The position numbers were made by a program, and so were the translations under genes. A DNA stretch of 64,000 nt from assembly GCA_945905925.1 (NCBI GenBank), contig CAMDQN010000001.1, positions 62,001-126,000 of the forward strand. Reading direction: 5' to 3'. Positions 36,645 through 46,321 of the stretch are shown here, in pieces. The stretch's first letter is position 1; each line of letters opens with the position of its first letter. The stretch comes from Singulisphaera sp. GP187 (GTDB taxonomy: Bacteria > Planctomycetota > Planctomycetia > Gemmatales > Gemmataceae). A model generated the notes under the pieces. The model made no database searches and was not told the origin of the DNA. It was given only the letters and a program-made list of their open reading frames with translations.

Positions 36645-37910
36645 TCACTTCTGTTTGACGTCGTAGCAGAGCATCATTCCCTGGTCGCGGACGTACAACT
36701 TCCCGTTGGTAACAACCGGGTGCGCCCAGGCCTCGGAGTTCTTGCCAGTCGAGCGGTCTGGCTGGTCGAACCGGCCCTTCTCGACGTACTTCTTCGGGTT
36801 CGCTTCAATTAGAAGCACAGTCCCCTTCCCGCCCTCGTTGCGATGGTACAGGTGCCCGTCGGCGTAGGTCACCGACCCCTTCGACGCCGACCCGGCTGGC
36901 GCGGACCAGACGATCTCGCCCGTCTTGAAGTTGACGCACGCGAGCTTGCCGCTCGCCTCGCCGTACATGAAACCGTCGATCAGAACCAAACCGCCGTGGT
37001 GGTTCTGAATCTTCTTCTCGAAATAAACTTCCGTTGCCGCGAACTTGCCGTCGGCCTGTTCGACCTTCGCGGCGCCGCCGCCTTTGCCGTAAGACGAGGC
37101 CGCGAATACGTGGCCGTCGTGGAAGATCGGGGTGGAGCAGTTCGCGGTGCCGTTGGCCGGCGCGTCGTACCGCCACAGGAACGCACCGTCGGACGCGCCG
37201 ATGGAAACCACGCCGCCGCGGACGAACTGAATGTATTGCTTCTGCCCGCCGCTCTCGACGGTGATCGCCGAGGCATACTGCGCCGAGTCGCCCTTCGGCA
37301 CCGCCGACTTCCAGATCAACTTACCGTTCGTCTTGTCGAGCGCCACGAGGGTCGCGTTCTTCCCGCCTGGCGTGCAGATCAGTTTGTCGCCGTCGATGAG
37401 CGGCGACTCGGTGAAGCCCCAACTGGGCACGCTTCCGCCGAAATCCTTCACGAAGTCGGCCTGCCAGTCGAGCTTCCCGGTCTTCGCTTCGAGACAGACC
37501 AGTTTGCCCTTGCTGCTGACCGCGTAGGCCTTCCCGCCGTGAATCGTGGGCGTGCCGCTGGGGCCGTTGTTCTGGTTGGTGTTGCGCGGTTCGTCGAAGG
37601 TGGTGAACCAGAGTTCCTTGCCGTCGGCCTCGTTCAGCGCCCAGACCCCGTCCTTGCCGTCGCGGGTGCCGAGGCCGTAGATCTTGCCGTCGGACACAGA
37701 CGGCGTGCCGTAGCCAAGTCCGAGGTTCTTCGCGGACCAGAGTTTGGCCGGTCCGTCTTTCGACCACTCCTTGAGCAGACCGGTTTCTTTGCTCAGTCCG
37801 TCGCGGTTCGGACCGCGAAACTGCGGCCAGTCGGCCGCGTTCGTGCCTCCAGCAATGCCGAGGAGCGCGCCGAGTACAAGTCCCTGCAAGAGGAATCGTG
37901 GGTAGAACAT
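36645..37910 (-). CDS. Secreted PQQ-like beta-propeller protein
   Basis: A 421-residue exported propeller. The signal peptide MFYPRFLLQGLVLGALLGIAGGTNA is followed at once by DWPQFRGPNRDG, the characteristic opening of planctomycete quinoprotein-like proteins. Repeats such as DGKIYGLGTRDGKDGVWALN, GGKAYAVSSKGKLVCLEAKT and NGKLYVRDQGMMLCYDVK mark successive blades. ATG 37910 is chosen over an upstream ATG (38093) because it begins the signal peptide directly. No PQQ-dehydrogenase catalytic residues are evident, so a binding or scaffolding role is as likely as an enzymatic one. Confidence 0.9.
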   Translation of the reverse strand: MFYPRFLLQGLVLGALLGIAGGTNAADWPQFRGPNRDGLSKETGLLKEWSKDGPAKLWSAKNLGLGYGTPSVSDGKIYGLGTRDGKDGVWALNEADGKELWFTTFDEPRNTNQNNGPSGTPTIHGGKAYAVSSKGKLVCLEAKTGKLDWQADFVKDFGGSVPSWGFTESPLIDGDKLICTPGGKNATLVALDKTNGKLIWKSAVPKGDSAQYASAITVESGGQKQYIQFVRGGVVSIGASDGAFLWRYDAPANGTANCSTPIFHDGHVFAASSYGKGGGAAKVEQADGKFAATEVYFEKKIQNHHGGLVLIDGFMYGEASGKLACVNFKTGEIVWSAPAGSASKGSVTYADGHLYHRNEGGKGTVLLIEANPKKYVEKGRFDQPDRSTGKNSEAWAHPVVTNGKLYVRDQGMMLCYDVKQK

Positions 37911-38220
37911 GGCAGGTAGGTTCCGAGAGGTAGGGAGTGAGCTAGGTGGGATGGAGACAGGATACACGAACGAAGTCGATTCGGCTGTGAGCGACTCCGG
38001 TTCCACGGCGATTTCCGACCTTGTCGTCCTTGAACCGGAACTCCATTGCCCGTCGGATCGCCACTTCAGGTTTCCATCTTTTTCATCTGGCAACTCCGCT
38101 CTTGTGTATATTTGATAAATGGCGGCTTGGCAATCGGTTCGATTGGTGGCCGCGTCGGGACCGTGAGGCTACGGTCCCCAATTCCCTTCTCAGTTCACGT
38201 CACATCTTTGGGAGGCTGAC
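37911..38220. other. Divergent intergenic region
   Basis: This region carries the promoters of the propeller gene and the unknown secreted protein. An AT-rich island at 38101-38119 (CTTGTGTATATTTGATAAA) stands out from the GC-rich surroundings and could be the core promoter of the rightward gene. I see no other structure. Confidence 0.45.
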
Positions 38221-39813
38221 ATGAAACGGTTCGCAAGATCACTCTCCCGCGCCGGGACGCTCCTCGGCCTCGTCGCTCTGGTGCTATGCATCAACCAACC
38301 CGCGACGGGGGACGCCGCGCAGCCCCCGCCCGCCGCGCCGGGCACCGAACACACCTACGTCGGCACGCTCACCGGCGGTGACGATTCCGCCCGCATCGGG
38401 GTGGTCGTCGATGACAAGAACTTCCTGGCCTACGTGTGCAGCCAGGACAAGGAGTTCAACGCGGAACACGCGGCTTGGTTCAAAGGCGCCCGCAGCGATG
38501 ACGAACTCGAAGCGACGAACACCGGGCGCACGCTGAAGGCGACCGTCGCCGCCGACCAGGTGATCGGTGAACTCAGGTCCGGCGACAAGACGATGACCTT
38601 CACCGCGAAAGCGTGCGACGACCACATGGTGGCCGGGTTGTACCGCGCGGAAGAAACCGACGACGGACAGAAGTGCGTGTTCGGCTGGGTCATCGACGAG
38701 GACGGTTTCGTCGCTGGCGGCATTCAGCGGCAGAACTTGAAGGGCACGGGCGTGGTTCCCAACAACGGCGTCCTCGGTGGCGTCAACGGACAGGTTAACC
38801 CGAAGGCGAACCCGATTGCCGGGCAACGCGTGCAGAACCCCGCGAACCCGCCCACGGGCAGGAAGGTGAAAGGCTTCTCGCCCGCGCGACGTCAGGAGTT
38901 CCTCGACCGCATCCAGGCCAAGACACCCCAGAACGGCAACCCACTTCTGCCCGGTCTGATCCACCTCGTCAAGCGGTTCAACTCGGGAGTGAAGCCGGAA
39001 AACCCAGTGGAAGAGGCCGCGTTCGCCCAGTTCCGCAAGTTGCCCAAGCAGTCACTCGTCGATTACGTTAACAACTGGGAGAAGATTCCGCTCGCGGTGC
39101 GCCAGCGGTTGGCCGGGCCGGAATTGGCGAACATGGACCCGAAAAAGGCAGTCACGGCCGAGCGCATCTCGGCACTCGTAAAGCAAACCGGCCTCCAACC
39201 GGCCGGGCCGCCCGTGACACGTTCGGCCGTCACGCCGATCGTGAAGCAGGTGAAGATCAAAGAACTGAAGGCGCTGGACACGACGGGTGAGGCGAAGGAC
39301 GAAATCTTCGCGATCTATGTGATCGGCACCGGAAACCAGTTGTTCACCAAGACGACCGCGGTGATCGAAAAGGTGGGCAACGGTGACACGAAGAACTTCG
39401 CTGCGGCAGACCAGATCGTCTTCCCTCCGGCAGAACAGCCAAACTTGGTGTCCGCCGAGGACGTGTTGGTGACAGCCACGTTGTTCGAGCAGGACGGGAA
39501 CGTCGCGCTCATCAAGAACTTGGTGAAGGTGCTCGTGGACGCAGCCATCGTGACCGTCGCGATCGTCACCGCGCCGGCGGGCGCCGCGGCCGGCGGGTTC
39601 GTGGTGCCAGCCAACCTGCTCATCGACCAAATCGCCGCCGGTATCCCGGATGCCCAGACGCTCGGCACGGACACCTTCCGCGCCACGCCCGACGGGAAGA
39701 TCAGGGAGATCAGCAACAACTCCTCGAAGACCGAACTGAAGTTCAAGGAGACGGCCAAGAAAGGCCCCGGCCCATTCGACTTCCGGCTCCGGGGCCTCGA
39801 CGTGAAGAACTAG
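38221..39813 (+). CDS. Secreted protein of unknown function
   Basis: A 530-residue exported protein. A signal peptide (about 1-33, ending near NQPATGDAA) is followed by a beta-rich domain (about 43-165) with HTYVGTLTGGDDSARIGVVV and KCVFGWVIDEDGFVAGG. Then come an Asn/Pro/Gly linker and a C-terminal part with a hydrophobic Ala/Val/Gly stretch near 435-465 that could insert in a membrane. ATG 38221 is supported by GGGAGG upstream. I do not recognise the family. A strong 14-bp terminator hairpin follows, so it is a single-gene unit. Confidence 0.8.
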   Translation: MKRFARSLSRAGTLLGLVALVLCINQPATGDAAQPPPAAPGTEHTYVGTLTGGDDSARIGVVVDDKNFLAYVCSQDKEFNAEHAAWFKGARSDDELEATNTGRTLKATVAADQVIGELRSGDKTMTFTAKACDDHMVAGLYRAEETDDGQKCVFGWVIDEDGFVAGGIQRQNLKGTGVVPNNGVLGGVNGQVNPKANPIAGQRVQNPANPPTGRKVKGFSPARRQEFLDRIQAKTPQNGNPLLPGLIHLVKRFNSGVKPENPVEEAAFAQFRKLPKQSLVDYVNNWEKIPLAVRQRLAGPELANMDPKKAVTAERISALVKQTGLQPAGPPVTRSAVTPIVKQVKIKELKALDTTGEAKDEIFAIYVIGTGNQLFTKTTAVIEKVGNGDTKNFAAADQIVFPPAEQPNLVSAEDVLVTATLFEQDGNVALIKNLVKVLVDAAIVTVAIVTAPAGAAAGGFVVPANLLIDQIAAGIPDAQTLGTDTFRATPDGKIREISNNSSKTELKFKETAKKGPGPFDFRLRGLDVKN

Positions 39814-40129
39814 CACCGACCGCCGCGAGTGAACCCGAACACGAGACGCAGGCATCTCGTGTTCGGGTGTACGCCACGGGCCGGTTAGTTCTCGGTGTCG
39901 GGGAGTTGGGTGGTGCCACCGAAGGTTTGGTCCCAGCTCCCGAACTCAACGGCCGACAGCCTCGACCGCTGCCTTCACTCTGTTTCCATCGCACATTTCC
40001 TGAGTATCCTTGTTATGTGGCACCCCGCTTGCGTTCTTGACCCGCGGTGCGGGATCGGAGTGCAGGCGGGACACCTCTGGACCTAACCTACCCTCACCAG
40101 CCGGCCTTCATCTTCGGCCGGGAGAGAAC
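39814..40129. other. Intergenic region before the sulfatase
   Basis: It holds the terminator hairpin at 39833-39868 and a short stem CCGGCC...GGCCGG at about 40101-40121, just before the sulfatase ribosome site. No coding sequence is supported. Confidence 0.5.
39833..39868 (+). terminator. Perfect 14-bp hairpin after the unknown secreted protein
   Basis: ACCCGAACACGAGA (39833-39846) and TCTCGTGTTCGGGT (39855-39868) pair perfectly with an 8-nt loop, 20 bp past the stop. There is no long T-run, as is common for GC-rich terminators. Confidence 0.75.
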
Positions 40130-41500
40130 ATGATATTCAGTCGCGCCGCGCTCGCTCTCGTCTGCGTGCTGACCGTACCGGCTCTCACACGAGCCGCCGA
40201 GCCGAAGCCGATGAACGTGGTTGTGCTGCTCGCCGACGACTGGCGGCACGACACTCTCGGTTGCGCTGGACACCCCATCCTCAAGACGCCAAATCTTGAT
40301 GCGCTCGCGCGCGACGGGTTCCGCTTCACACGCGCGAACGTGACCACATCGATTTGCGGCGTGAGTCGCGCGACGCTGTTAACCGGCCAGTGGATGTCCA
40401 GGCACGGCAACGAAGCGTTCCAGATGTTCAAAACGCCGTGGGCCGAAACCTTCCCCGGACTGCTCCGCGCGAATGGCTACTGGGTCGGCCACGTCGGGAA
40501 ATGGCACAACGGGCCATTCCCGAAAGAACGCTTCGATTTCGGGCGGAGTTACGCCGGCACGCACTGGATCAAGCGTCCCAACACCGAACCGGTTCACGTG
40601 ACGCAGCTCAACGAAACCGACGCGCTAGAGTTCCTGCAGAAACGTCCGGCAGACAAGCCGTTTTCCCTGACGGTGGCGTTCTTCGCGGCGCACGCGGAGG
40701 ACGGCAATCCGAAACAGTACCTCCCGCAACCCGGCAGCGCGGAACTCTACGAAAAGGACACGATTCCCGTTCCCGCGCTCGCGACCGACGAAGCGCTGAA
40801 GCGGTTGCCGCCGTTCCTGCAACTCCCCGCGAACGAGGGCCGCAAGCGCTGGACGTGGCGGTTCGACACGCCCGAAAAGTACCAGACCATGATGAAGAAT
40901 TACTACCGGCTCTGCACCGAAGTTGACACGACCGCAGGTCGTGTCCTCGCGGAGTTGAAGAAGCAAGGTGTACTCGACAACACGCTCGTCATCTTCACGG
41001 GCGACAACGGCTACTTCCACGGCGAGCGCGGTCTCGCGGACAAATGGTATCCCTACGAGGAGAGCATTCGCGTGCCGCTCATTGTCCACGACCCGCGAAT
41101 GCTTGCCGCCCAGAAGGGCAAGACGAACGGCGACTTCGTGCTGAACGTGGACATCGCGCCCACGATTCTGGCCGCGACGAATGTTGCCACGCCGAAGACG
41201 ATGCAGGGGCGCGACTTCGCACCACTTTACCGCGACGCGAAGAAGCTGGCCAAGCCGTGGCGCGACGAATTCTACTACGAACACGCGATCATTAGCAACA
41301 AGGACCGCATCCCGGCGTCGCAGGCGCTGGTGCGGCACGACGCGAAGTACATCTACTGGCCGGACTTCAAACACGAGGAACTCTTCGACATGAAGACGGA
41401 CCCGCAGGAGCAAAAGAATCTGATCGCCGACCCGAGGCGTGAGAAACAACTCTCGGAGATGAAACAGCGATTCGATAAACTCAAGGAACAGGCGAAATGA
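40130..41500 (+). CDS. Secreted sulfatase (Cys-type)
   Basis: A 456-residue arylsulfatase-family enzyme with a signal peptide (1-22). Metal ligands Asp36-Asp37 lie in [12 protein letters not shown]. The modification motif is [12 protein letters not shown], where Cys76 would become formylglycine; the usual CxPSR proline is Val here, a known natural variant. [13 protein letters not shown] carries the second metal pair. ATG 40130 is supported by GGAGAG. It should remove sulfate from a carbohydrate outside the cytoplasm. An anaerobic or FGE-type maturase must be supplied elsewhere. The DUF1111-type gene begins 14 bp downstream. Confidence 0.92.
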   Translation: MIFSRAALALVCVLTVPALTRAAEPKPMNVVVLLADDWRHDTLGCAGHPILKTPNLDALARDGFRFTRANVTTSICGVSRATLLTGQWMSRHGNEAFQMFKTPWAETFPGLLRANGYWVGHVGKWHNGPFPKERFDFGRSYAGTHWIKRPNTEPVHVTQLNETDALEFLQKRPADKPFSLTVAFFAAHAEDGNPKQYLPQPGSAELYEKDTIPVPALATDEALKRLPPFLQLPANEGRKRWTWRFDTPEKYQTMMKNYYRLCTEVDTTAGRVLAELKKQGVLDNTLVIFTGDNGYFHGERGLADKWYPYEESIRVPLIVHDPRMLAAQKGKTNGDFVLNVDIAPTILAATNVATPKTMQGRDFAPLYRDAKKLAKPWRDEFYYEHAIISNKDRIPASQALVRHDAKYIYWPDFKHEELFDMKTDPQEQKNLIADPRREKQLSEMKQRFDKLKEQAK

Positions 41501-41514
41501 CTCCACGGTGACAC

Positions 41515-43437
41515 ATGATACGTGCACGCGTTCGCTCCCGTAGTTCGGTTGTGCTTCTTGTCGGCATGTGCATCGCGACCGCTTCGTTGCCGTCCGCGGC
41601 GCAAGACTCAACGCCTGGCACGCCGGTCCCGCTATTCAACAGTAAGACCAAACTCGACCCGGCCACGATCGAGGACGCGCCGGAAGCGATCATCACCCGC
41701 GTCGGCGACCGCGTGCGCGACCGGCACGCACGCGAAGGGAAGTTCCACGCCTACGACCACTACCTGCCGCTGTACTGGGAGAACCGTACGGTCGCGATCG
41801 AAATCATCGACCGCGTCGCGAAGGGCGGCGACAGCGTCACCTACAACATGACCTCGCTCGCCCCGCTGAACTCGCCCAACCTGCGCCTCTTCTTCGAGGG
41901 CAAGGGCACGGTCGCGCAGTACTCGAACAACCTCATCTCCAAGCAAATCGACCCGCTTCACTACACGGTCACCGTCAAGACCAACACGAACGAGCGGCGC
42001 CCGCTCAAGATGGGCGACCGTATCGAAATGGAGTTCAGTCCGTTCCTGAAGCCGCCGGTCGCGGGGCGCACGAACTACTATGGCACCGCACTGCTGTACG
42101 TCGTCGGCAAGGGTGGGTTCGCTCCGTGGGAGGGTCGCGGACCGCGACTCGATTCGTTCCCGATGACCGATGAGGCTCTGCTCGGCGGAATGACCACCTC
42201 GCACCGGCAGTATTCCGACGAGCCGAAAGAACTCTTCAAGCAGATGGCTACGAACATCGCCCCAACCGACGCGCAACCGTTCGTCCTCGGTCGCAGGTTG
42301 CACCACAGCGATTTCGGCACCGGCACGCACTCCGAACGCGGCAACCCGGTGTACAAGGAACTCGTGGACAAACTCGGCCAGCACTTCGTCGGCCGGAGTT
42401 GCATCGCGTGCCACACCAACAACGGGCGAGCACTGCCCGCGAACGTCGGCGCCCCAATGACCTCGTATCTGGTTCGCGTCGGGAGCGATGCGAAGGGCAC
42501 ACCGCACCCGAAACTCGGCGCCTCGCTGCAATCGCAAACCGCGAAAGGGAGCGACGGCGAAGCCGGGGTGACCATCAGCGGTTGGGTGACGACAGACGGC
42601 ACCTACGGCGACGGCACCGCGTTCACGTTGCGAAAGCCGACGTACAAGTTCACGGGCATCGTGCCGGAGTTTTTCTCCGTCCGAATCACGCCACCGCTCG
42701 TCGGCCAGGGTCTACTCGAATCGCTCGACGAAGGCGACATCAGCGCCGGTGCCAAGCCGAAAAATGGCCGCATCCGCACGGTCACCGATCCTGAGACGAA
42801 TGAGCTGCGACTGGGCCGATTCGGCTGGAAGGCCGGGCAAGCAACTCTGAAACATCAAATCGCCGGCGCCCTCAACAACGACATGGGCGTGACCACTTCC
42901 ATTTTCCCGAAGCTCGACCAGGGTTCGGAACAGCCCGATCGCGGGACGGTCACTAAACTCGCCGACGCGGACCTGGAAAACATGTACCGCTACGTCGCGA
43001 CACTCGGCGTTCCGCCGCGTCGCGACCTGGAAGACGCGGACGCGAAACGCGGCGAGAAAATGTTCGCCGACGCGAACTGCGCAACGTGTCACGTGACCAA
43101 GATGAAAACGAGCGCGTTCCACCCGCTCGCGGAACTGCGGAGCCAGACGATCCGGCCGTACACAGACTTGTTGCTTCACGACTTGGGCGCGGGTCTGGCG
43201 GACAACATGAGTGAAGGCAACGCGTCCGGCGCGGAGTGGCGCACGGCGCCGCTGTGGGGCATTGGTTCGACCGCGGGCGTCAGTGGCGGTGAATCGTATC
43301 TCCACGACGGCCGGGCACGCACGCTCAGCGAGGCCATCCTCTGGCACGGCGGCGAAGCACAGGACGCACGAGAAGCGTTCCGCAAAATGCCGGCCGCAGA
43401 CCGGGACGCGCTGCTCAAGTTCCTGAAGTCGCTGTAA
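41515..43437 (+). CDS. DUF1111-like di-haem oxidoreductase, secreted
   Basis: A 640-residue exported protein with a signal peptide (about 1-30). Two c-type haem motifs are seen: CIACH at 296-300 and CATCH at 522-526. The surrounding NNGRALPANVG, LHDLGAGLADNM and TAPLWGIGSTAGVSGGESYLHDGRARTL match DUF1111 proteins, relatives of the MauG/CcpA peroxidases. Residues 40-250 form an extra beta-rich N-terminal region. It follows the sulfatase closely and both are exported. Electron-transfer partner and substrate are unknown. Confidence 0.88.
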   Translation: MIRARVRSRSSVVLLVGMCIATASLPSAAQDSTPGTPVPLFNSKTKLDPATIEDAPEAIITRVGDRVRDRHAREGKFHAYDHYLPLYWENRTVAIEIIDRVAKGGDSVTYNMTSLAPLNSPNLRLFFEGKGTVAQYSNNLISKQIDPLHYTVTVKTNTNERRPLKMGDRIEMEFSPFLKPPVAGRTNYYGTALLYVVGKGGFAPWEGRGPRLDSFPMTDEALLGGMTTSHRQYSDEPKELFKQMATNIAPTDAQPFVLGRRLHHSDFGTGTHSERGNPVYKELVDKLGQHFVGRSCIACHTNNGRALPANVGAPMTSYLVRVGSDAKGTPHPKLGASLQSQTAKGSDGEAGVTISGWVTTDGTYGDGTAFTLRKPTYKFTGIVPEFFSVRITPPLVGQGLLESLDEGDISAGAKPKNGRIRTVTDPETNELRLGRFGWKAGQATLKHQIAGALNNDMGVTTSIFPKLDQGSEQPDRGTVTKLADADLENMYRYVATLGVPPRRDLEDADAKRGEKMFADANCATCHVTKMKTSAFHPLAELRSQTIRPYTDLLLHDLGAGLADNMSEGNASGAEWRTAPLWGIGSTAGVSGGESYLHDGRARTLSEAILWHGGEAQDAREAFRKMPAADRDALLKFLKSL

Positions 43438-43711
43438 CCGCGTGTGAAACCGAGCGCCGTGGGGCGAGAACGAGCATGGCCCGTCGGTCCACGGGAGGAA
43501 GTGGCGGCAGTTCAGGGAGCGGGCTACCCGGCTTGAACGACTGCACGCGTTCGAACACGTTCCCAACCGGTGCCGGTGGATCGCCCGTCGGGTTGGGGTT
43601 CTCCTTTGTTGGCGGGTCGGCCTGCGCGACAGGTTTCTCGTCCGGTCCGCTGAACGCAACCACCGCTGTGACATGATGTGCGTTACGACGGCACACTCCA
43701 TGTGCCGACAT
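43415..43711 (-). CDS. Possible small Pro-rich protein
   Basis: A 98-codon frame downstream of hemE on the same strand, overlapping the 3' end of the DUF1111 gene by 23 bp. The centre is rich in Pro, Asp and Lys (EKPVAQADPPTKENPNPTGD), then ELPPLPPVDRR. It fills an otherwise empty 290-bp gap. No signal peptide, ribosome site or family is evident, and GC-rich DNA makes chance frames common. I list it only as a possibility. Confidence 0.2.
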   Translation of the reverse strand: MSAHGVCRRNAHHVTAVVAFSGPDEKPVAQADPPTKENPNPTGDPPAPVGNVFERVQSFKPGSPLPELPPLPPVDRRAMLVLAPRRSVSHAVTATSGT

Positions 43712-43729
43712 TATCCGAAAGTACAGCGA

Positions 43730-44746
43730 TCACTCGCCCTTCGCGGCGCGCACGTAGGTCTCGAAGTTCGCGACCGGCGTGCCCTTATCGACGCCGTGAT
43801 TCAGGTTCACGATGTGGCGACTTCCACCGCCGGCGAGGAGGCACGCTTTGACCGCATCGCGCACCTGCTCCGGTGTGCCGCCGCGAACGATTTCCTCATC
43901 GACATTGCCCTGGAAGATGAGGTGCGGGTAGTCGCGCCGCGCGGCCGCGAGGTCGTGAATGCTCCCGAGGCTAATCACTTCCGCGCCCGAATGGCACATC
44001 CGCTCCAGGTACGGCCCTTCCTTCACGAACAGAATGCGAGGAACACCGGTCGCGCCTCTGAGAATGCTCGCGTGATAAGGCTGTGCCCACTGCTCGTACT
44101 CTTCGGGCGTGAGCGCGCCGGCCCAGGAATCGAACAACTGGTAAGCGTCCGCGCCGTCGTCGATGAGCGTGCGAAGGAACCCGACCGTCGCGCCGGATAG
44201 TCGGTCGAGCAACCCTTTCCATACAGCAGGTTGTTCCGCAGCGAATTGTCGGGTTGCGTTCACGTCCTTGCCGGTGCCGATGCAGTACGTTGCGACCGTG
44301 AACGGCGCGCCCGCGAACACCAGCACCGGTAGGTCGCCCCGCAGTTCTTCTTTCACGCGATTCAGCAGTTGCCGAATGTGCGCGTACGAGTCGGGCGCGG
44401 GCGTCGGGTTGAGCCGATCAAGGTCCGCGAGCGTGCGAATCGGTCGATCGGGCACTGGCCCGGCACCGGTCTTCAGTTCAAACGGAAGCCCCATCGCGAG
44501 CGGCAGCGTGGTGATGTCGTAGAAGAGGATGATCGCGTCCACACCGAAGCGTCGCGGGCACAACGACGCGCGCGTCGCGGCTTCGACGTTCTCGGAGAAC
44601 TCGAAAAACGACATTCCGGCGCGGACCGCGCGGAATTCGGGATCCCACCGCCCGGCCTGGCGCATGGCCCACACCGGGGCGCGTTCGACACACTCGCCTC
44701 GCGCGGCGCGGATCAGCAGGTGCTTGTTGTGGAATGAGTCAGGCAT
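43730..44746 (-). CDS. hemE: Uroporphyrinogen decarboxylase
   Basis: A 338-residue HemE that removes four carboxyl groups from uroporphyrinogen III to give coproporphyrinogen III. The signature APVWAMRQAGRWDPEFR is at 23-39 with catalytic arginines Arg29 and Arg33, and DAIILFYDITTLP follows. LDRLSGATVGFLRTLIDDGADAYQLFDSWAG and the C-terminal NLNHGVDKGTPVANFETYV are canonical. The length is normal and there is no signal. It lies behind ubiE/menG on the same strand, separated by a 109-bp C-rich inverted repeat. Confidence 0.96.
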   Translation of the reverse strand: MPDSFHNKHLLIRAARGECVERAPVWAMRQAGRWDPEFRAVRAGMSFFEFSENVEAATRASLCPRRFGVDAIILFYDITTLPLAMGLPFELKTGAGPVPDRPIRTLADLDRLNPTPAPDSYAHIRQLLNRVKEELRGDLPVLVFAGAPFTVATYCIGTGKDVNATRQFAAEQPAVWKGLLDRLSGATVGFLRTLIDDGADAYQLFDSWAGALTPEEYEQWAQPYHASILRGATGVPRILFVKEGPYLERMCHSGAEVISLGSIHDLAAARRDYPHLIFQGNVDEEIVRGGTPEQVRDAVKACLLAGGGSRHIVNLNHGVDKGTPVANFETYVRAAKGE

Positions 44747-44755
44747 GGCTTCTCG

Positions 44756-44864
44756 AAGAACCTATCCCCCCAACCCCCTTCCCTAAGAAGGAAGGGGGAG
44801 AAAGCAGTCTGTTATCTTACTCCCCCTTCCTTCTTAGGGAAGGGGGTTGGGGGGATAGGTTCTT
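44756..44864. repeat. C-rich inverted-repeat element (family C), near-perfect 45-bp arms
   Basis: Left arm from AAGAACCTATCCCCCCAACC (44756) and right arm to GGTTGGGGGGATAGGTTCTT (44864) match over about 45 bp with a spacer of about 20 nt. Each arm has its own inner palindrome around CCTAAGAAGG. It fills the gap between ubiE/menG and hemE, and its right end touches the ubiE stop codon. Confidence 0.93.
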
Positions 44865-45592
44865 CAGGGCTTCACACCAACATACAGAGTCGCGACCCCG
44901 AAGGTGAACGGTAGGTATTGAACCTCACCCAACCCGGCCGCGCGCATCTTCTCCGCGAGTGCGTCGTAGTCGGGGAAATTCAGCACGCTGGCGGGGAGAT
45001 AGCGGTACGCGCTCTCGCGACTCCGTGAGATCAGTTGGCCCACCAACGGAAGCAAGTAGCGGAAGTACCAGCCGTACAGCCGACACATGACTGGGTTCCG
45101 CGGCTTCGAGAACTCCAGCACCGCCACCCGCCCGCCGGACCGTGTCACGCGAACCATCTCCGCTAGTCCCTTGTCGGTGTCGGTAACGTTGCGAAGGCCA
45201 AATGCGTTCGTCACGAGTTGGAAGGTGTCATCGGCAAACGGCAACGCCTGCGCGTCGGCTTCGACGAATTGCACGCGGGCGCCTGCACCGGCGGCTTCGG
45301 CCTTCTTCACCGCGCGGACCAGCATTTCGTGTGAGAAGTCGGCACCGATCACTGGAACAGAGCCTTTTGCGTCGCGGTCGTAGGTGAGCGCGAGATCGCC
45401 GGTGCCGGTGCAAAGATCGAGGATCGGCCCAAGCGACGCGGGCCCAGGCGGGACGAGTCGCGCTGTGCGGTCCCGCCACTGTTTGTCGATGTTCAGACTC
45501 AACAGGTGGTTAAGGAAATCGTACCACGGCGCGATCTGGCCGAACATGCGCCTGATGCGGACTTCGCGTTTGTCGAGCAGTTGTGAAGACAC
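44864..45592 (-). CDS. ubiE: Demethylmenaquinone/ubiquinone C-methyltransferase
   Basis: A 242-residue class I SAM methyltransferase of the UbiE/MenG family, which methylates the ring of demethylmenaquinone (or the ubiquinone precursor). Typical blocks are VRRMF-like VRIRRMFGQIAPWYDFLNHLLS (11-32), the SAM loop DLCTGTGDLAL (59-69), DAQALPFADDTFQLV and VTNAFGLRNVTD. The C-terminus YLPFTFGVATLYVGVKP is diagnostic. Planctomycetes normally use menaquinone, so the MenG role is likely. hemE follows after the C-rich repeat. Confidence 0.95.
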   Translation of the reverse strand: MSSQLLDKREVRIRRMFGQIAPWYDFLNHLLSLNIDKQWRDRTARLVPPGPASLGPILDLCTGTGDLALTYDRDAKGSVPVIGADFSHEMLVRAVKKAEAAGAGARVQFVEADAQALPFADDTFQLVTNAFGLRNVTDTDKGLAEMVRVTRSGGRVAVLEFSKPRNPVMCRLYGWYFRYLLPLVGQLISRSRESAYRYLPASVLNFPDYDALAEKMRAAGLGEVQYLPFTFGVATLYVGVKP

Positions 45593-45685
45593 GGCATGAT
45601 CTCGGGACGCTGGTAGCCGGGTGTGCGCTGGTGTATAACTTCAACCGTTGCCCGGCCCGTTGCATAACTCATCCCGGAGCGCCCC

Positions 45686-46312
45686 GTGCTGGAATGCAAC
45701 ACGTTCGCGATCACCGAGCACAAGAAGATTTTCTCTTCGGTTCAGAGTTACGAAATCAAGAACGGCGAGAACGGCGAACCGGTCGGCGCCGCAACCGAGA
45801 ACATCAGCGGGTTGACCCAGGCGCTACGGTGGGTGATGAGTAAGCAACTCCTCCCAACCCTGGTGGAGGTGCGAGAAAAACCAGACGATTCGCTCGTGTT
45901 CACGCTGCGCCGCGGGTGGTATCTGTTCCGGTCGCGCGTCGAAGTGCGGGACGCACAGGGGCAACTCATCGGTACCTTCAAGAGCAAGTTCTTGACGATC
46001 AGCGGCGGGTTCCACGTGTACGACAAGGACGACAACTACTTTGCCAACGTGAAGGGCAAAATGTTTGGGTTCAACTACAAGTTCCTCACGGAAGATGGGA
46101 AAGTGGAACTCGGCGAGGTGTCGAAGAAGCTCGGCGGCCTTGCGGGCCTGGCGAAGGAAATGTTCTTCTCGGCCGACAACTACTACCTGAAAGTGAACCC
46201 GGAACTCGCGGAGCAACCGCTCGCGAAGATGCTCCTTCTTGCCGCGACGCTCGCGGTGGACATCATCTACAAATCGGAATCGAAGGGCAGTTCGGACCTG
46301 CTAGGGGAATAA
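45686..46312 (+). CDS. LURP-one/phospholipid-scramblase-like protein
   Basis: A 208-residue protein with the tubby-like beta-barrel pattern of LURP-one-related and scramblase-like proteins. Strands such as TLRRGWYLFRSRVEVRDAQG, LIGTFKSKFLTISGGFHVYD and NYFANVKGKMFGFNYKFLTE alternate regularly around a central hydrophobic helix position near the C-terminus (KMLLLAATLAVDIIY). GTG 45686 has GGAG seven bases upstream; no in-frame ATG is close. It lies 9 bp before the M24 peptidase gene. Its function in bacteria is unknown; lipid binding is a guess from the fold. Confidence 0.75.
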   Translation: MLECNTFAITEHKKIFSSVQSYEIKNGENGEPVGAATENISGLTQALRWVMSKQLLPTLVEVREKPDDSLVFTLRRGWYLFRSRVEVRDAQGQLIGTFKSKFLTISGGFHVYDKDDNYFANVKGKMFGFNYKFLTEDGKVELGEVSKKLGGLAGLAKEMFFSADNYYLKVNPELAEQPLAKMLLLAATLAVDIIYKSESKGSSDLLGE

Positions 46313-46321
46313 GGAAACACC

